This document shows positions 8,790 to 17,250 of a DNA stretch of 64,000 nucleotides, piece after piece. This DNA is from Chryseobacterium sp. G0201. Its GTDB lineage: Bacteria > Bacteroidota > Bacteroidia > Flavobacteriales > Weeksellaceae. Numbering within the stretch: position 1 is the first letter of the stretch; the number at the start of each line of letters is the position of its first letter. The translations under genes and the position numbers were made by a program. The notes below the pieces were generated by a model, which was given only the letters and a program-made list of their open reading frames with translations, was not told the DNA's origin and made no database searches. The stretch is from the NCBI RefSeq assembly GCF_003815655.1, contig NZ_CP033917.1, forward strand, positions 2,604,001 to 2,668,000, given 5' to 3'.

Positions 8790-9638
8790 ATGAACTTCAA
8801 AAATATTTTTTTAGGAATAATATTGCTGAGTTCTTCACAACTTGTGAACGGACAATTCCTCGCTGCATCCGATACTTCGGAAAACAGCGTGAGAAGATAT
8901 AAAAGTATCATTAATTCAAACAAAGAGATCGTTGATTTTATTGAACATTCTCTTGCTCAAAAAGGATTACCGAAGCATTTGAGAAATTTGGCTTTGATTG
9001 AGTCTCATTTTAACAGAAATATCACTTCCGGAGCCGGAGCGGTGGGCGCTTGGCAGCTTATGACCTCTCATGCCAATCAGTACGGGCTTTCGGAGCAGAA
9101 TAGAAACGATTTGTATAAAAGTACAAAAGTAGCGGTAGTTTCTCTGACGAATCTTTATAAAAAATATAACAATTGGGTAACCGTCGTGGCTGCCTACAAC
9201 TGCGGAGAAGGTAACGTTGCCAAAGCAATGCAGGCTGCAGGTTCTTCGCAATATCATATTTTTTCTAAATATCTTCCGCAGGAAACCATTAATCATGTCA
9301 AAAAATATTTAAATGCATGCTACGCAACGGGAGAATTGCAGAGTGTTTTAAGTAACTATAATTCTTCACGAATGAATACTGTTTTCTTTGTAAACGGAGG
9401 AAGCGGAAAAGATAATTCCACGTTGGCGGAAACAGAGATCAATGCAGGATTTAATTTAAATGTAATTGCGGATGAGCTTGATGTAGATGTAGACAAACTT
9501 CTCTCATGGAACCTGGGAATTACAGAAGAACTCCAAAATAAAGGTGAAAGTATGTTGTATCTTCCAACAGATCTGATGCCTGATTTTTTACTGAGAAAGA
9601 CCAAAATACTTTCCAGATCAATTAAAGAAGGAAAATGA
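8790..9638 (+). CDS. T6SS-linked lytic transglycosylase with LysM-like tail
   Basis: The 282-residue product has a signal peptide (cleavage near residue 21, VNG-Q). An SLT/MltD-type lysozyme domain spans about 45-185: catalytic Glu71 in ALIESHF, GAVGAWQLM at 83-91, and the AAYNCGEG motif. A LysM-like segment (FNLNVIADELDVDVDKLLSWN) follows near 215-235. It would cleave glycan strands of the cell's own wall in the periplasm, probably opening room for the secretion apparatus. It sits 63 bp after tssH and ahead of vgrG1, so a role in T6SS assembly is more likely than general wall turnover. An effector role is less likely because it is exported by Sec. Confidence 0.8.
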   Translation: MNFKNIFLGIILLSSSQLVNGQFLAASDTSENSVRRYKSIINSNKEIVDFIEHSLAQKGLPKHLRNLALIESHFNRNITSGAGAVGAWQLMTSHANQYGLSEQNRNDLYKSTKVAVVSLTNLYKKYNNWVTVVAAYNCGEGNVAKAMQAAGSSQYHIFSKYLPQETINHVKKYLNACYATGELQSVLSNYNSSRMNTVFFVNGGSGKDNSTLAETEINAGFNLNVIADELDVDVDKLLSWNLGITEELQNKGESMLYLPTDLMPDFLLRKTKILSRSIKEGK

Positions 9639-9724
9639 TATAAAAAACCAAACATAACACACCAAACACCAAACCACAAAATAACACTGGGAGATAATGT
9701 TTAACCTATCTAAACGCAGATAAT

Positions 9725-11662
9725 ATGAAAACAGAATCACAAAATATACTGAAAAGCCCTTCCTACCGTCCGTCACAAAATGCAGACGGTGTATCGGAAA
9801 GCCACCACGCCGGGATCAACAGGCTGGTGAAATTATCTTTAGTCATTGAAGGTAAAGTAATCAAGTATTACAAACACTTCAAGCTAAAACAGAGTGCACA
9901 GCGCCATCACGAGTTTACCCTTACTTTGGCGCATGATACATTGGGAAATAATCAAAATCATACTTTGGAAGAGGCTAATAAATTCCTTGGAAAACGTTTG
10001 ACAGCAGTTATTTCTTACAAAGATATAGAAAACAGCCCCGAAAGAACTTTTGTTGGAGTGATCACAGGCGTTGGTTTCAGTCAGGAGAAAATGAGCCTCG
10101 GAAATATTGTATTATCAGGTTATAGTCCCACAATTTTACTGGACGGAGCTTCTCATGTTCAAAGTTTTGGAGGTGGCCAGCCTGTCAATATGGGGATTAT
10201 TGCTGAAGAAGTGATTAAACAGGGAATCGATAAAAACCGTTTTGATATCAGAATTGATGCGAACGATTATTCCCAGATCATTTACAGCAGTCAATATGAT
10301 GAAACACATTACAATTATCTGGCTAGAATGGCAGAAGCATATGGTGAGCAGTTTTATTATGATGGTGAAGTCCTTCATTTCGGAAAACTTCCGCCTCAGA
10401 ATAAACCGATCAAGCTTATTTACGGAAGTAATGTCAACGATATTAAGGTTGAATTAAAAGCAAACCATACAAAACCCCAGTTTTACGGCTACAACAGCAG
10501 TAAAAATGAAAAACTGACTTCCGGAGCAACGCCGATTCAGCATAAAAGTGATTTAGCAAAAACCGCTTACGAGCACAACGATAAAATTTTCAAGACACCA
10601 GCACTTCAGGTGGCTCCGATTAAAGCATCAACGCATCTTGATGTCGAATATTCTCAAAAAAGCACTGCAGGAAGTGAAGCCGTAAATGTTTTTTCATTAT
10701 CTGGAAATACGACCGTTCCGTTTTTACATCCGGGTTGTGTGGCTGATGTTCAGATGAGAAAAGTTGATTCTAATGAAAGCTCTTATTTCACTAAAATCAT
10801 GGTGACAGAAACGACTCATGAAATTGATACGATTGGGCATTATACAGGAAGTTTTGAAGGAATCGCTTCAGATACAGGATTTTTACCAAGACCTGAATTT
10901 AAAACTCCAAAAGCCGAACCGCAAATTGCAACCGTTATTTCAAATACTGATCCGGAAGGACAGGGAAGAGTTCAGGTGAGATTTGACTGGCAGACGAATG
11001 ATACCACTCATTTTATCAGAATGATGAGCCCCGACGCAGGCGGAACAGATCAGATCACCCAAAACAGAGGCTATGTTGCCATTCCTGAGGTTGGTGATCA
11101 GGTGATGGTTAATTTTGTACACAGCCATCCCGACAGACCTTTCGTAATGGGCGGAATGTTTCATGGCGGAGTTGGATTAGGAGGTGGTGTGGATAACAGA
11201 GTAAAATCAATTCAAACCAGAAGCGGTCACCGAGTGGTTTTCACGGAAGATGAAAGCATTATTATTACAGATAAATCCGGTAACGAAATTCACTTGGATA
11301 CCACAGGAAGCAATATCACAATTACCGCTCCCGAAACCATGACATTGAATTGCAGAAACATGAATATCAATGTCGGTGAAAACATGACGACCAACGTCGG
11401 AGTGAATAAAATGGATACGATTGTGATGAATCACAGCGAAAGCATAGGTTCTATGAAATATGTTTCTACCGGAGCAGATTTTATCACCAATGTAACCGGA
11501 AAAATGACGGAATTTATTCAGGGAAATAAAGAATCTCATACAGATAAAGACAGACTGCGGGTAGCAAACGGACAAATTACTACACAAAGTCAGGGAACTT
11601 TTGAGCAACATGCTGAAAAAGAAGTGCAGAACAACTCGGGACAAAAATCTAATAATTACTAA
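9725..11662 (+). CDS. vgrG: T6SS spike protein VgrG (TssI), copy 1
   Basis: This 645-residue VgrG has gp27-like barrels (about 30-400), an OB-fold gp5-like domain with P-x-x-Q-G-R-V-Q-V-R-F-D-W and IPEVGDQVMVNFVHSHPDRPFVMGGMFHGG signatures (about 400-490), and a repetitive C-terminal beta-helix needle. It forms the trimeric spike on the TssD tube. Residues 30-480 are strongly similar to the second VgrG at 15047; the C-terminal needles differ. The next gene starts 12 bp downstream and opens with needle-like sequence, so VgrG1 probably carries that effector. Confidence 0.93.
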   Translation: MKTESQNILKSPSYRPSQNADGVSESHHAGINRLVKLSLVIEGKVIKYYKHFKLKQSAQRHHEFTLTLAHDTLGNNQNHTLEEANKFLGKRLTAVISYKDIENSPERTFVGVITGVGFSQEKMSLGNIVLSGYSPTILLDGASHVQSFGGGQPVNMGIIAEEVIKQGIDKNRFDIRIDANDYSQIIYSSQYDETHYNYLARMAEAYGEQFYYDGEVLHFGKLPPQNKPIKLIYGSNVNDIKVELKANHTKPQFYGYNSSKNEKLTSGATPIQHKSDLAKTAYEHNDKIFKTPALQVAPIKASTHLDVEYSQKSTAGSEAVNVFSLSGNTTVPFLHPGCVADVQMRKVDSNESSYFTKIMVTETTHEIDTIGHYTGSFEGIASDTGFLPRPEFKTPKAEPQIATVISNTDPEGQGRVQVRFDWQTNDTTHFIRMMSPDAGGTDQITQNRGYVAIPEVGDQVMVNFVHSHPDRPFVMGGMFHGGVGLGGGVDNRVKSIQTRSGHRVVFTEDESIIITDKSGNEIHLDTTGSNITITAPETMTLNCRNMNINVGENMTTNVGVNKMDTIVMNHSESIGSMKYVSTGADFITNVTGKMTEFIQGNKESHTDKDRLRVANGQITTQSQGTFEQHAEKEVQNNSGQKSNNY

Positions 11663-11674
11663 ATCTTTTGTAAA

Positions 11675-13180
11675 ATGGGCAAGGAATCTTACATAGGTGG
11701 TGATTATATAGAGACAACCGGAGGTGATGCCAAAGTTTTTGCCGGAAAAAGTATTGTAAACTCTTCTGCAGACAAATTTGCTCAAAAAGGCAAAGAAAAG
11801 GGGGTGAGTTATAATGTGAGCGCTCCACCGCCGTCATTGGGGAGTTTAGATCTTATTAAAATTAAAGTAAATACAACTTTTGATATTTGTCATGATGAGG
11901 TTGATTCTTTCAGTGAGTTTAAAAATTTCTGGGTTTTAGAAGACAAAGGAAAATATTATCATTGGCTGAATCTGAGATCCAACGCCGCCGACAAAAATAA
12001 ACCTGACCCTTTACCAATAACGCTTGCAAGTACAGACAGTTTTGTACTGACAGCTACTTTTAAAACAAAAGCACCGCTGGCTTGTAAAATCAGGATAAAA
12101 GATGCTAATAATAAATATATTTTTAAAGAACAGCAGCATCCTAAAAAAAATAAGGATGAGGAACATGAGCTAACCTTTACCTGTGATATAAAACCTTATA
12201 AAGATACCGTACAGTATTTTGAAAACTTCACCCTCAATTTTGAATATTCAGAAGACGGAACTAATTGGGTACCCATGAGAAGTGTTAAGTTTTGTTTTTA
12301 TCTTACAATCGGAAATCCGGGGTATGACCAGTTATCTCCTTCATCGGGCAGAGGTGGTGAATATACTGCAGAAGATGGAAACAGAAAGATCATCAATAAA
12401 GCAAATAGTAAAGAAAGCATATTAGAAACATTCCTGTATCTTGGCTGTAAGTTTGGAAAAGGATCTAAAAATGCTGATGAAATCATGAACAATGTTTTCA
12501 ATCACATAAAATCTTTAAATGTTGAAAGAGCCCGTGTGAAAGGAGCTATGGGATATTGGCGAAATACCAGTTCATTACATGCAAGCAGCATGCGATACCG
12601 GGGCGTAAGATATTTAATAAAATATGGTGAGGCAAGATGTGGAGAATGGAGTTCGTTTTTACAGGATATCTGCAAGATACAATCTGATAGTTTATTTGTA
12701 AGTAAGTTTGATGATTTTGTAATATTCCCAACAGGAACTACAGATAGCAGCGGATATAAAAATTCTCTGTTTTTAGTTAAGGAATGGACTGTAAAAGATC
12801 CTGCAGCACCTGTAGACATAAAACAACGGGCACAGGATCTGAAAAACGTTCCGCTGAATTTATTCTGGGATCATGTATTTACCAAATACGGAAACAAATA
12901 TTTTGATCCTTCTTATGGTTTAACTTCGACTAAAACTTTTCCAAATGATGATGATTTATTAAAAGATTATTCAGGGAAAGCTTTAAGTGGTATTTTATAT
13001 GGTAAAGTAGACCCTGCCAACCCGCTGATAGATGCTATAGTGTATAAACCACAAACCGGAAAATATATAGAACCGTTTAATGATTATACACTTACTTCGG
13101 TGAAAAAGAATAACTATAAATACAAGACCGTGATCACCAACATGCAGAAAGAGCTGACCAAACAGGTTATTCCTAACTAA
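11675..13180 (+). CDS. Candidate T6SS effector with Cys-His-Asp (transglutaminase/papain-like) catalytic core
   Basis: The 501-residue protein has no signal peptide. Residues 1-55 (G-K-E-S-Y-I-G-G-D-Y onward) look like an extension of a VgrG beta-helix, then a Pro-rich hinge (SAPPPSL). Residues about 60-220 are beta-rich and unrecognised. The C-terminal third carries GEARCGEWSSFLQDI (Cys322), WDHVF (His400) and YFDPSYG (Asp411). Order, spacing and the C-G-E-W context match the transglutaminase/PNGase-like papain fold. The substrate could be a peptide or amide bond; the lipoprotein encoded next suggests periplasmic action. It lies 12 bp after vgrG1 and 10 bp before the candidate immunity gene. 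The triad is seen directly; fold and effector role are inferred. Confidence 0.65.
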   Translation: MGKESYIGGDYIETTGGDAKVFAGKSIVNSSADKFAQKGKEKGVSYNVSAPPPSLGSLDLIKIKVNTTFDICHDEVDSFSEFKNFWVLEDKGKYYHWLNLRSNAADKNKPDPLPITLASTDSFVLTATFKTKAPLACKIRIKDANNKYIFKEQQHPKKNKDEEHELTFTCDIKPYKDTVQYFENFTLNFEYSEDGTNWVPMRSVKFCFYLTIGNPGYDQLSPSSGRGGEYTAEDGNRKIINKANSKESILETFLYLGCKFGKGSKNADEIMNNVFNHIKSLNVERARVKGAMGYWRNTSSLHASSMRYRGVRYLIKYGEARCGEWSSFLQDICKIQSDSLFVSKFDDFVIFPTGTTDSSGYKNSLFLVKEWTVKDPAAPVDIKQRAQDLKNVPLNLFWDHVFTKYGNKYFDPSYGLTSTKTFPNDDDLLKDYSGKALSGILYGKVDPANPLIDAIVYKPQTGKYIEPFNDYTLTSVKKNNYKYKTVITNMQKELTKQVIPN

Positions 13181-13190
13181 AAAGAATGTT

Positions 13191-13997
13191 ATGAAAAAAA
13201 TACTTTTTTTAATATTAGTTTTCTTACTAAATTTTGTTTCATGTCAAACCAATATAAAATCTAATATGAATACAGATGCCGAATTGATATTTACCAAAGA
13301 ATTAGATAAAAATATTTCTGTTGAGTGCTTTGTCAGCAATGGCAATGATAATTTTGCTTGGGAGTTTAAAATTAAAGGCAAAGAAAATAAAACAGTTGAT
13401 AAATTCAAGATCAATAAACAAAAATTACAGGAATACAGTCCGTTTGCCAACAGACCTGATTTTTATAAACAGTTAAAAGTGATTTCGGTCTTTAAAAATG
13501 GCGATAATCTAGTATTTCTGTTGGATAAATTCGGACAGGTTGATGTGCAGCTTTATTCTTTATCGGGCAACGGTTCCAAAACAATTATTCCTGTAAAAAA
13601 ATATCAATTGTCGCCAATGGACACCGAACTGCTTGGAGAAGATTTTCAGGATGTGAAGTTGGTTAATAATACTATTTACGGTCTTTCAAAACACCTCAGA
13701 GGAAACAGCGGATTGTATTATATTTCGATGATCAATCTTGAAAGCAAAAAAGCTTTGGAAGCCGCAGTAAATGTTTCTTCTAAAGATTCTGTAGTAGATC
13801 AAAAAGGCGATCATAAAACGATTGTTCAGTTAGAAGATAGCTCTTCTAAATCCACAGGTTTTGGGTTTAAATTTTTGTTGTTAAATAATGACCTTGTAGA
13901 TATCGAAAAGAATAATTCAAAATTTATTCTCACAAAGATCAGCTTCAAGCCTTCCAATATTGATAAAACTAAGAATATCAATAATATTATAGAATAA
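13191..13997 (+). CDS. Lipoprotein, candidate immunity protein for the Cys-His-Asp effector
   Basis: The 268-residue product has a lipoprotein signal peptide with lipobox F-V-S-C (Cys19). The mature part is predicted beta-rich with no family I recognise. The ATG lies 10 bp after the effector stop and the gene ends just before a terminator, making vgrG1-effector-lipoprotein a compact unit. A lipid-anchored periplasmic partner fits protection against an effector acting in the periplasm, parallel to the lipoprotein at 3029. The evidence is positional only. Confidence 0.55.
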   Translation: MKKILFLILVFLLNFVSCQTNIKSNMNTDAELIFTKELDKNISVECFVSNGNDNFAWEFKIKGKENKTVDKFKINKQKLQEYSPFANRPDFYKQLKVISVFKNGDNLVFLLDKFGQVDVQLYSLSGNGSKTIIPVKKYQLSPMDTELLGEDFQDVKLVNNTIYGLSKHLRGNSGLYYISMINLESKKALEAAVNVSSKDSVVDQKGDHKTIVQLEDSSSKSTGFGFKFLLLNNDLVDIEKNNSKFILTKISFKPSNIDKTKNINNIIE

Positions 13998-14023
13998 ATT
14001 GATTGAAAGTTTTAAAGAATACT

Positions 14024-14055
14024 AAAAATGCCTTATTTCTAAAATAGGGCATTTT
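14024..14055 (+). terminator. Terminator after vgrG1-effector-immunity unit
   Basis: AAAAATGCCTTAT pairs with ATAGGGCATTTTT around a TTCTAAA loop and runs into T-rich sequence 30 bp after the lipoprotein stop. Confidence 0.75.
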
Positions 14056-14245
14056 TATTTTAAAGATAATTTTTAAAAGATTTAAATGTTCTGAAAGTAA
14101 AAAAGAATGTTAATGAACGTTAATTCTATCTTAAATAAACCTTAATATTTCCCAATTTAGTGTGAAAATATGGATGAATTCACTTTTAACAAATTTCTAT
14201 GAAATACCATTAATAAAGAAAATTATTAATAATTTTAAGTCAAAT

Positions 14246-14282
14246 GTCGTAGAATTACTACATCAAATCGTAGAAATACTAC
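14246..14282 (+). promoter_or_regulatory. Tandem activator-like repeats upstream of tssD2
   Basis: GTAGAATTACTAC (14249-14261) and GTAGAAATACTAC (14270-14282) are two GTAG-N5-CTAC dyads spaced 21 bp, preceded by TC in both copies. They reproduce the arrangement before tssD1 and lie exactly 83 bp from the -7 box, as there. Surrounding intergenic sequence is much less conserved, so retention looks functional. The 397-bp gap 13998-14394 holds no gene. Confidence 0.65.
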
Positions 14283-14331
14283 AAAAATTCAGATTAGGGT
14301 TTAAAAGCTTTCACGGTATCAGTAAGGGGTA

Positions 14332-14339
14332 TATCTTTG
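14332..14339 (+). promoter_or_regulatory. Bacteroidota -7 promoter element of tssD2
   Basis: TATCTTTG, identical to the tssD1 -7 element, lies 63 bp before the ATG. No strong -33 box is visible, as for tssD1. Confidence 0.65.
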
Positions 14340-14394
14340 CTACATAATCAATCACCAAATCACAAAATATTATTAACGATTAAAATTTACAAAC

Positions 14395-14805
14395 ATGGCA
14401 GCAAATTCAAGAGGAATCTTAAAATTCAACGGTAGCGAAGGACAAAAATTATTAAAGCTAAACTATAGCGTATCAAGATCTACAGACGTTTCAGGACGTG
14501 TAGCATCAGACCCTTCAAACGCAATTATCAAACTTACAATTGAAGCTACAGAAAAATCTGACATTCTGGAAAGCTTACTAAACGGAAAGTACAAGCCTAC
14601 AAGCGGTGAGATCACTTTCAACAAATCTCACGAAGAAGGTACATTAATTACTTTGAACTGGGAAAACGGATACGTTATTCAGCACGAAGTAGACTTCGAC
14701 GCAGTAGACGAAAACAGTATGTTGATTAGCTTCATCGTAAGCGCAGAGAAGATCAACTACGGAAACTCTGCTTACGAAGGTATCTGGCCAGGAGGCACTA
14801 ACTAA
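14395..14805 (+). CDS. tssD: T6SS tube protein TssD (Hcp), copy 2
   Basis: This 136-residue copy is nearly identical to the tssD product at 5414 along its length, also at many third codon positions, pointing to recent duplication or gene conversion. The C-terminus is WPGGTN instead of WPTS. Its own promoter, leader and terminator make it an independent unit placed before vgrG2, so it could supply extra tube subunits or a tube variant matched to the VgrG2/PAAR-deaminase cargo. Confidence 0.92.
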   Translation: MAANSRGILKFNGSEGQKLLKLNYSVSRSTDVSGRVASDPSNAIIKLTIEATEKSDILESLLNGKYKPTSGEITFNKSHEEGTLITLNWENGYVIQHEVDFDAVDENSMLISFIVSAEKINYGNSAYEGIWPGGTN

Positions 14806-14840
14806 CAGTTACAATCATCTTAGTAAAAATAAAATTGGTA

Positions 14841-14887
14841 CAGAATAGTGCGCTCCTCAAAGAGTGAGCTATTCTGTTTTTTTTTTG
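14841..14887 (+). terminator. Terminator after tssD2
   Basis: CAGAATAG and the neighbouring CGCTC pair with GAGTGAG-CTATTCTG, followed by an uninterrupted run of T residues, 36 bp after the tssD2 stop. Confidence 0.8.
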
Positions 14888-15046
14888 AAAATAAATTATT
14901 CCAGATTTTTAATATTTAATATGCTGTAATTCAGTTGTTTTTAAGTTTAAAAATATTTGATTAATTAAAAGTTTATTTGATTTTTTTATCGAATAAATTT
15001 TAGCATTTAAAACACATACACACCAATTAACCAAAATCACAAGGCT

Positions 15047-17242
15047 ATGTTTCAGGATGATAATACGCCAAAAACTCCGACACCCAAAACCGGAAAGCCA
15101 TCTGTAACCAAAGAAATGGGTGAAACGGCAAAAAAACAGGCTGTAAATAAAGCTACCCAGAAAATTCAGGAAAAAACAAACGGAAAAATTCAGAAAGCAA
15201 CGGAAACTCTTGCAACGGCTCAGGCTTACACAGGAATTGCTCAAAATGCTTCCGGAATGTTTATGAATCATGTAAAACAGGCAAATATTCCAACTTTAGT
15301 TGAAGATAAAGTCTGGTCTAAACAGCCTACCTCCAAAATACACAACGCCTATGCAATCCCTGAAAGTCAGGTTTTAGGCATCAATCGCGTGGTAAAACTT
15401 GACATTATTATTGAAGGTAAGGTCATTAAACATTTTAAGCATTTTAAATTAAAGCAAAATGCAGTCAAACACCACGAATTTGATCTGATGCTTGCTCACG
15501 ATTCCTTAGGAAATGCAGAAAACCATAATTTAGAAGAAGCCCAAAACTTTTTAGGAAAACGAATGACCGTTATTTTTAAATATAAAGATGTTGAAGACGG
15601 TCCCGAAAGAAGTTTCGTCGGCGTTATTACAGAAGTTGGTTTTAGTCAAGAAAAAGGAAGTCTGGGAAATATTGTTCTTACAGGTTTCAGTCCCACAGTT
15701 TTGTTGGATGCAGCTCCACACATTCAAAGTTTTGGTGGAGGTCAGGAAATAAGCCTGAACAGTATTGCTGACCAAGTCATCAAAGAAGGGTTGGGTCAAA
15801 ATAAATTCGATTTCAGAGTAGATTCCCAACACGGCAATGTTTCTTACAGTTCTCAATACGAGGAAACCCATTACAATTATCTGGCAAGAATTGCTGAAGC
15901 TTATGGCGAACAGTTCTATTATGATGGTGAAGTTCTTCATTTCGGGAAACTTCCGCCACAGGAACAGCCTGTAAAACTCACTTACGGAAGCAGCGTAAAT
16001 GATGTTAAAATAAAAATGAAAGCCCAGCATGTAAATCCCACTTTTTATGGTTACAATAGCAGTAAAAATGAAAAATTAACGACAGGAAATTCGAAAATAA
16101 CTCATACTTCAGATATTGCAAAAAGAGCTTATGAAATTTCAGAAAAAACATTTCAAACACCATCGTTAAGGGTTGCTCCAATCAAGGCATCTTCTTTTAT
16201 GGATATTGATGCTTCCCAAAAAGGCACCGCAGGAAGTAAAGCTTCTAACGTATTTGTAACCTCGGGAACAACGACAGTTCCGTTTTTATATCCGGGATGC
16301 ATTGCAGACATTGAAATGCGTAAAACAGATACCAATCAGACTTCTTATTTCACGAAATTAATGATCGTTGAAGTGAACCATGAAGTGGATGCAAGAGGTT
16401 ATTACACAGGAACTTTTGATGCAATTGCTTCGGATACAGGATTTATTCCGCGTCCTGAATTTCAGTTGCCAAAAGCCGAACCTCAGTTTGCAAAAGTGAT
16501 TTCCAATACCGATCCGATGAATCAGGGACGTGTTCAGGTTCAGTTTGACTGGCAAAATGGCTCAACCACAACAGAATTTATCCGCGTAATGACTCCGGAT
16601 GCAGGAAGTAGTGATAAAGTGAGTAAAAACCGAGGTTTTATGGCGATTCCTGAAGTTGGAGATCAGGTAATTGTGAATTTTGTTCATCAACATCCCGACA
16701 GGCCTTTCGTAATGGGCGGAATGTTCCACGGAGGAGTAGGAGGCGGTGGCGGACAAAATAATAACATTAAAAGTTTAAGCAGCCGAAGCGGAAATAAATT
16801 AGAACTAGATGACGGTGCAGGTTCGGTATTTTTAACGGATCAAGGTGGCGCAAATATGAAGTTTGACGGTGCCGGAAATGCCACAACCAATGCTAACAAT
16901 GATAAAACAGTTTCGGTAGGAAATAATAATACGGTGAATACTGGAAGCAAAAACATAATCAATGTCGGAAGTAAAGATGGTGGCGGAGCAAATTCTATGT
17001 TTTCTATGGATAATGCAGGAAATATTTCATTGGAATGCGATACCAATATTACCATTAAAACCGGGGCAAGCTCAATTACATTAAATACCGACGGTACCAT
17101 TATTCTCAGTGGAAAAATAATTGGCATCGGTGCTGAGGGAATCGGAATTGCAGCTTCTAAAGGCGTTGATGTTTCTTCTCCGGCCAACCATATCGGTGGC
17201 GGCCAAACGAAAATAGACGGCGGTGATGCTTTTATTAATTAA
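15047..17242 (+). CDS. vgrG: T6SS spike protein VgrG (TssI), copy 2
   Basis: The 731-residue VgrG shares the gp27-like and OB-fold core with VgrG1 (including IPEVGDQVIVNFVHQHPDRPFVMGGMFHGG), but adds an N-terminal extension of about 100 residues rich in Thr/Lys/Pro and Ala-Gln helices, and a different C-terminal needle (NNNTVNTGSKNIINVGS, ending GGGQTKIDGGDAFIN). It starts the operon running through the PAAR-like deaminase effector, so it is the likely carrier spike of that toxin. The extended N-terminus may dock with the base or chaperone; that is inference. Confidence 0.92.
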   Translation: MFQDDNTPKTPTPKTGKPSVTKEMGETAKKQAVNKATQKIQEKTNGKIQKATETLATAQAYTGIAQNASGMFMNHVKQANIPTLVEDKVWSKQPTSKIHNAYAIPESQVLGINRVVKLDIIIEGKVIKHFKHFKLKQNAVKHHEFDLMLAHDSLGNAENHNLEEAQNFLGKRMTVIFKYKDVEDGPERSFVGVITEVGFSQEKGSLGNIVLTGFSPTVLLDAAPHIQSFGGGQEISLNSIADQVIKEGLGQNKFDFRVDSQHGNVSYSSQYEETHYNYLARIAEAYGEQFYYDGEVLHFGKLPPQEQPVKLTYGSSVNDVKIKMKAQHVNPTFYGYNSSKNEKLTTGNSKITHTSDIAKRAYEISEKTFQTPSLRVAPIKASSFMDIDASQKGTAGSKASNVFVTSGTTTVPFLYPGCIADIEMRKTDTNQTSYFTKLMIVEVNHEVDARGYYTGTFDAIASDTGFIPRPEFQLPKAEPQFAKVISNTDPMNQGRVQVQFDWQNGSTTTEFIRVMTPDAGSSDKVSKNRGFMAIPEVGDQVIVNFVHQHPDRPFVMGGMFHGGVGGGGGQNNNIKSLSSRSGNKLELDDGAGSVFLTDQGGANMKFDGAGNATTNANNDKTVSVGNNNTVNTGSKNIINVGSKDGGGANSMFSMDNAGNISLECDTNITIKTGASSITLNTDGTIILSGKIIGIGAEGIGIAASKGVDVSSPANHIGGGQTKIDGGDAFIN

Positions 17243-17250
17243 AATTTGAT

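Noticed and set aside
14162..14347. 61-residue open frame upstream of tssD2
   Set aside because: It spans the tandem operator repeats and the -7 box, and the matching region before tssD1 has no such frame, so it is promoter DNA.
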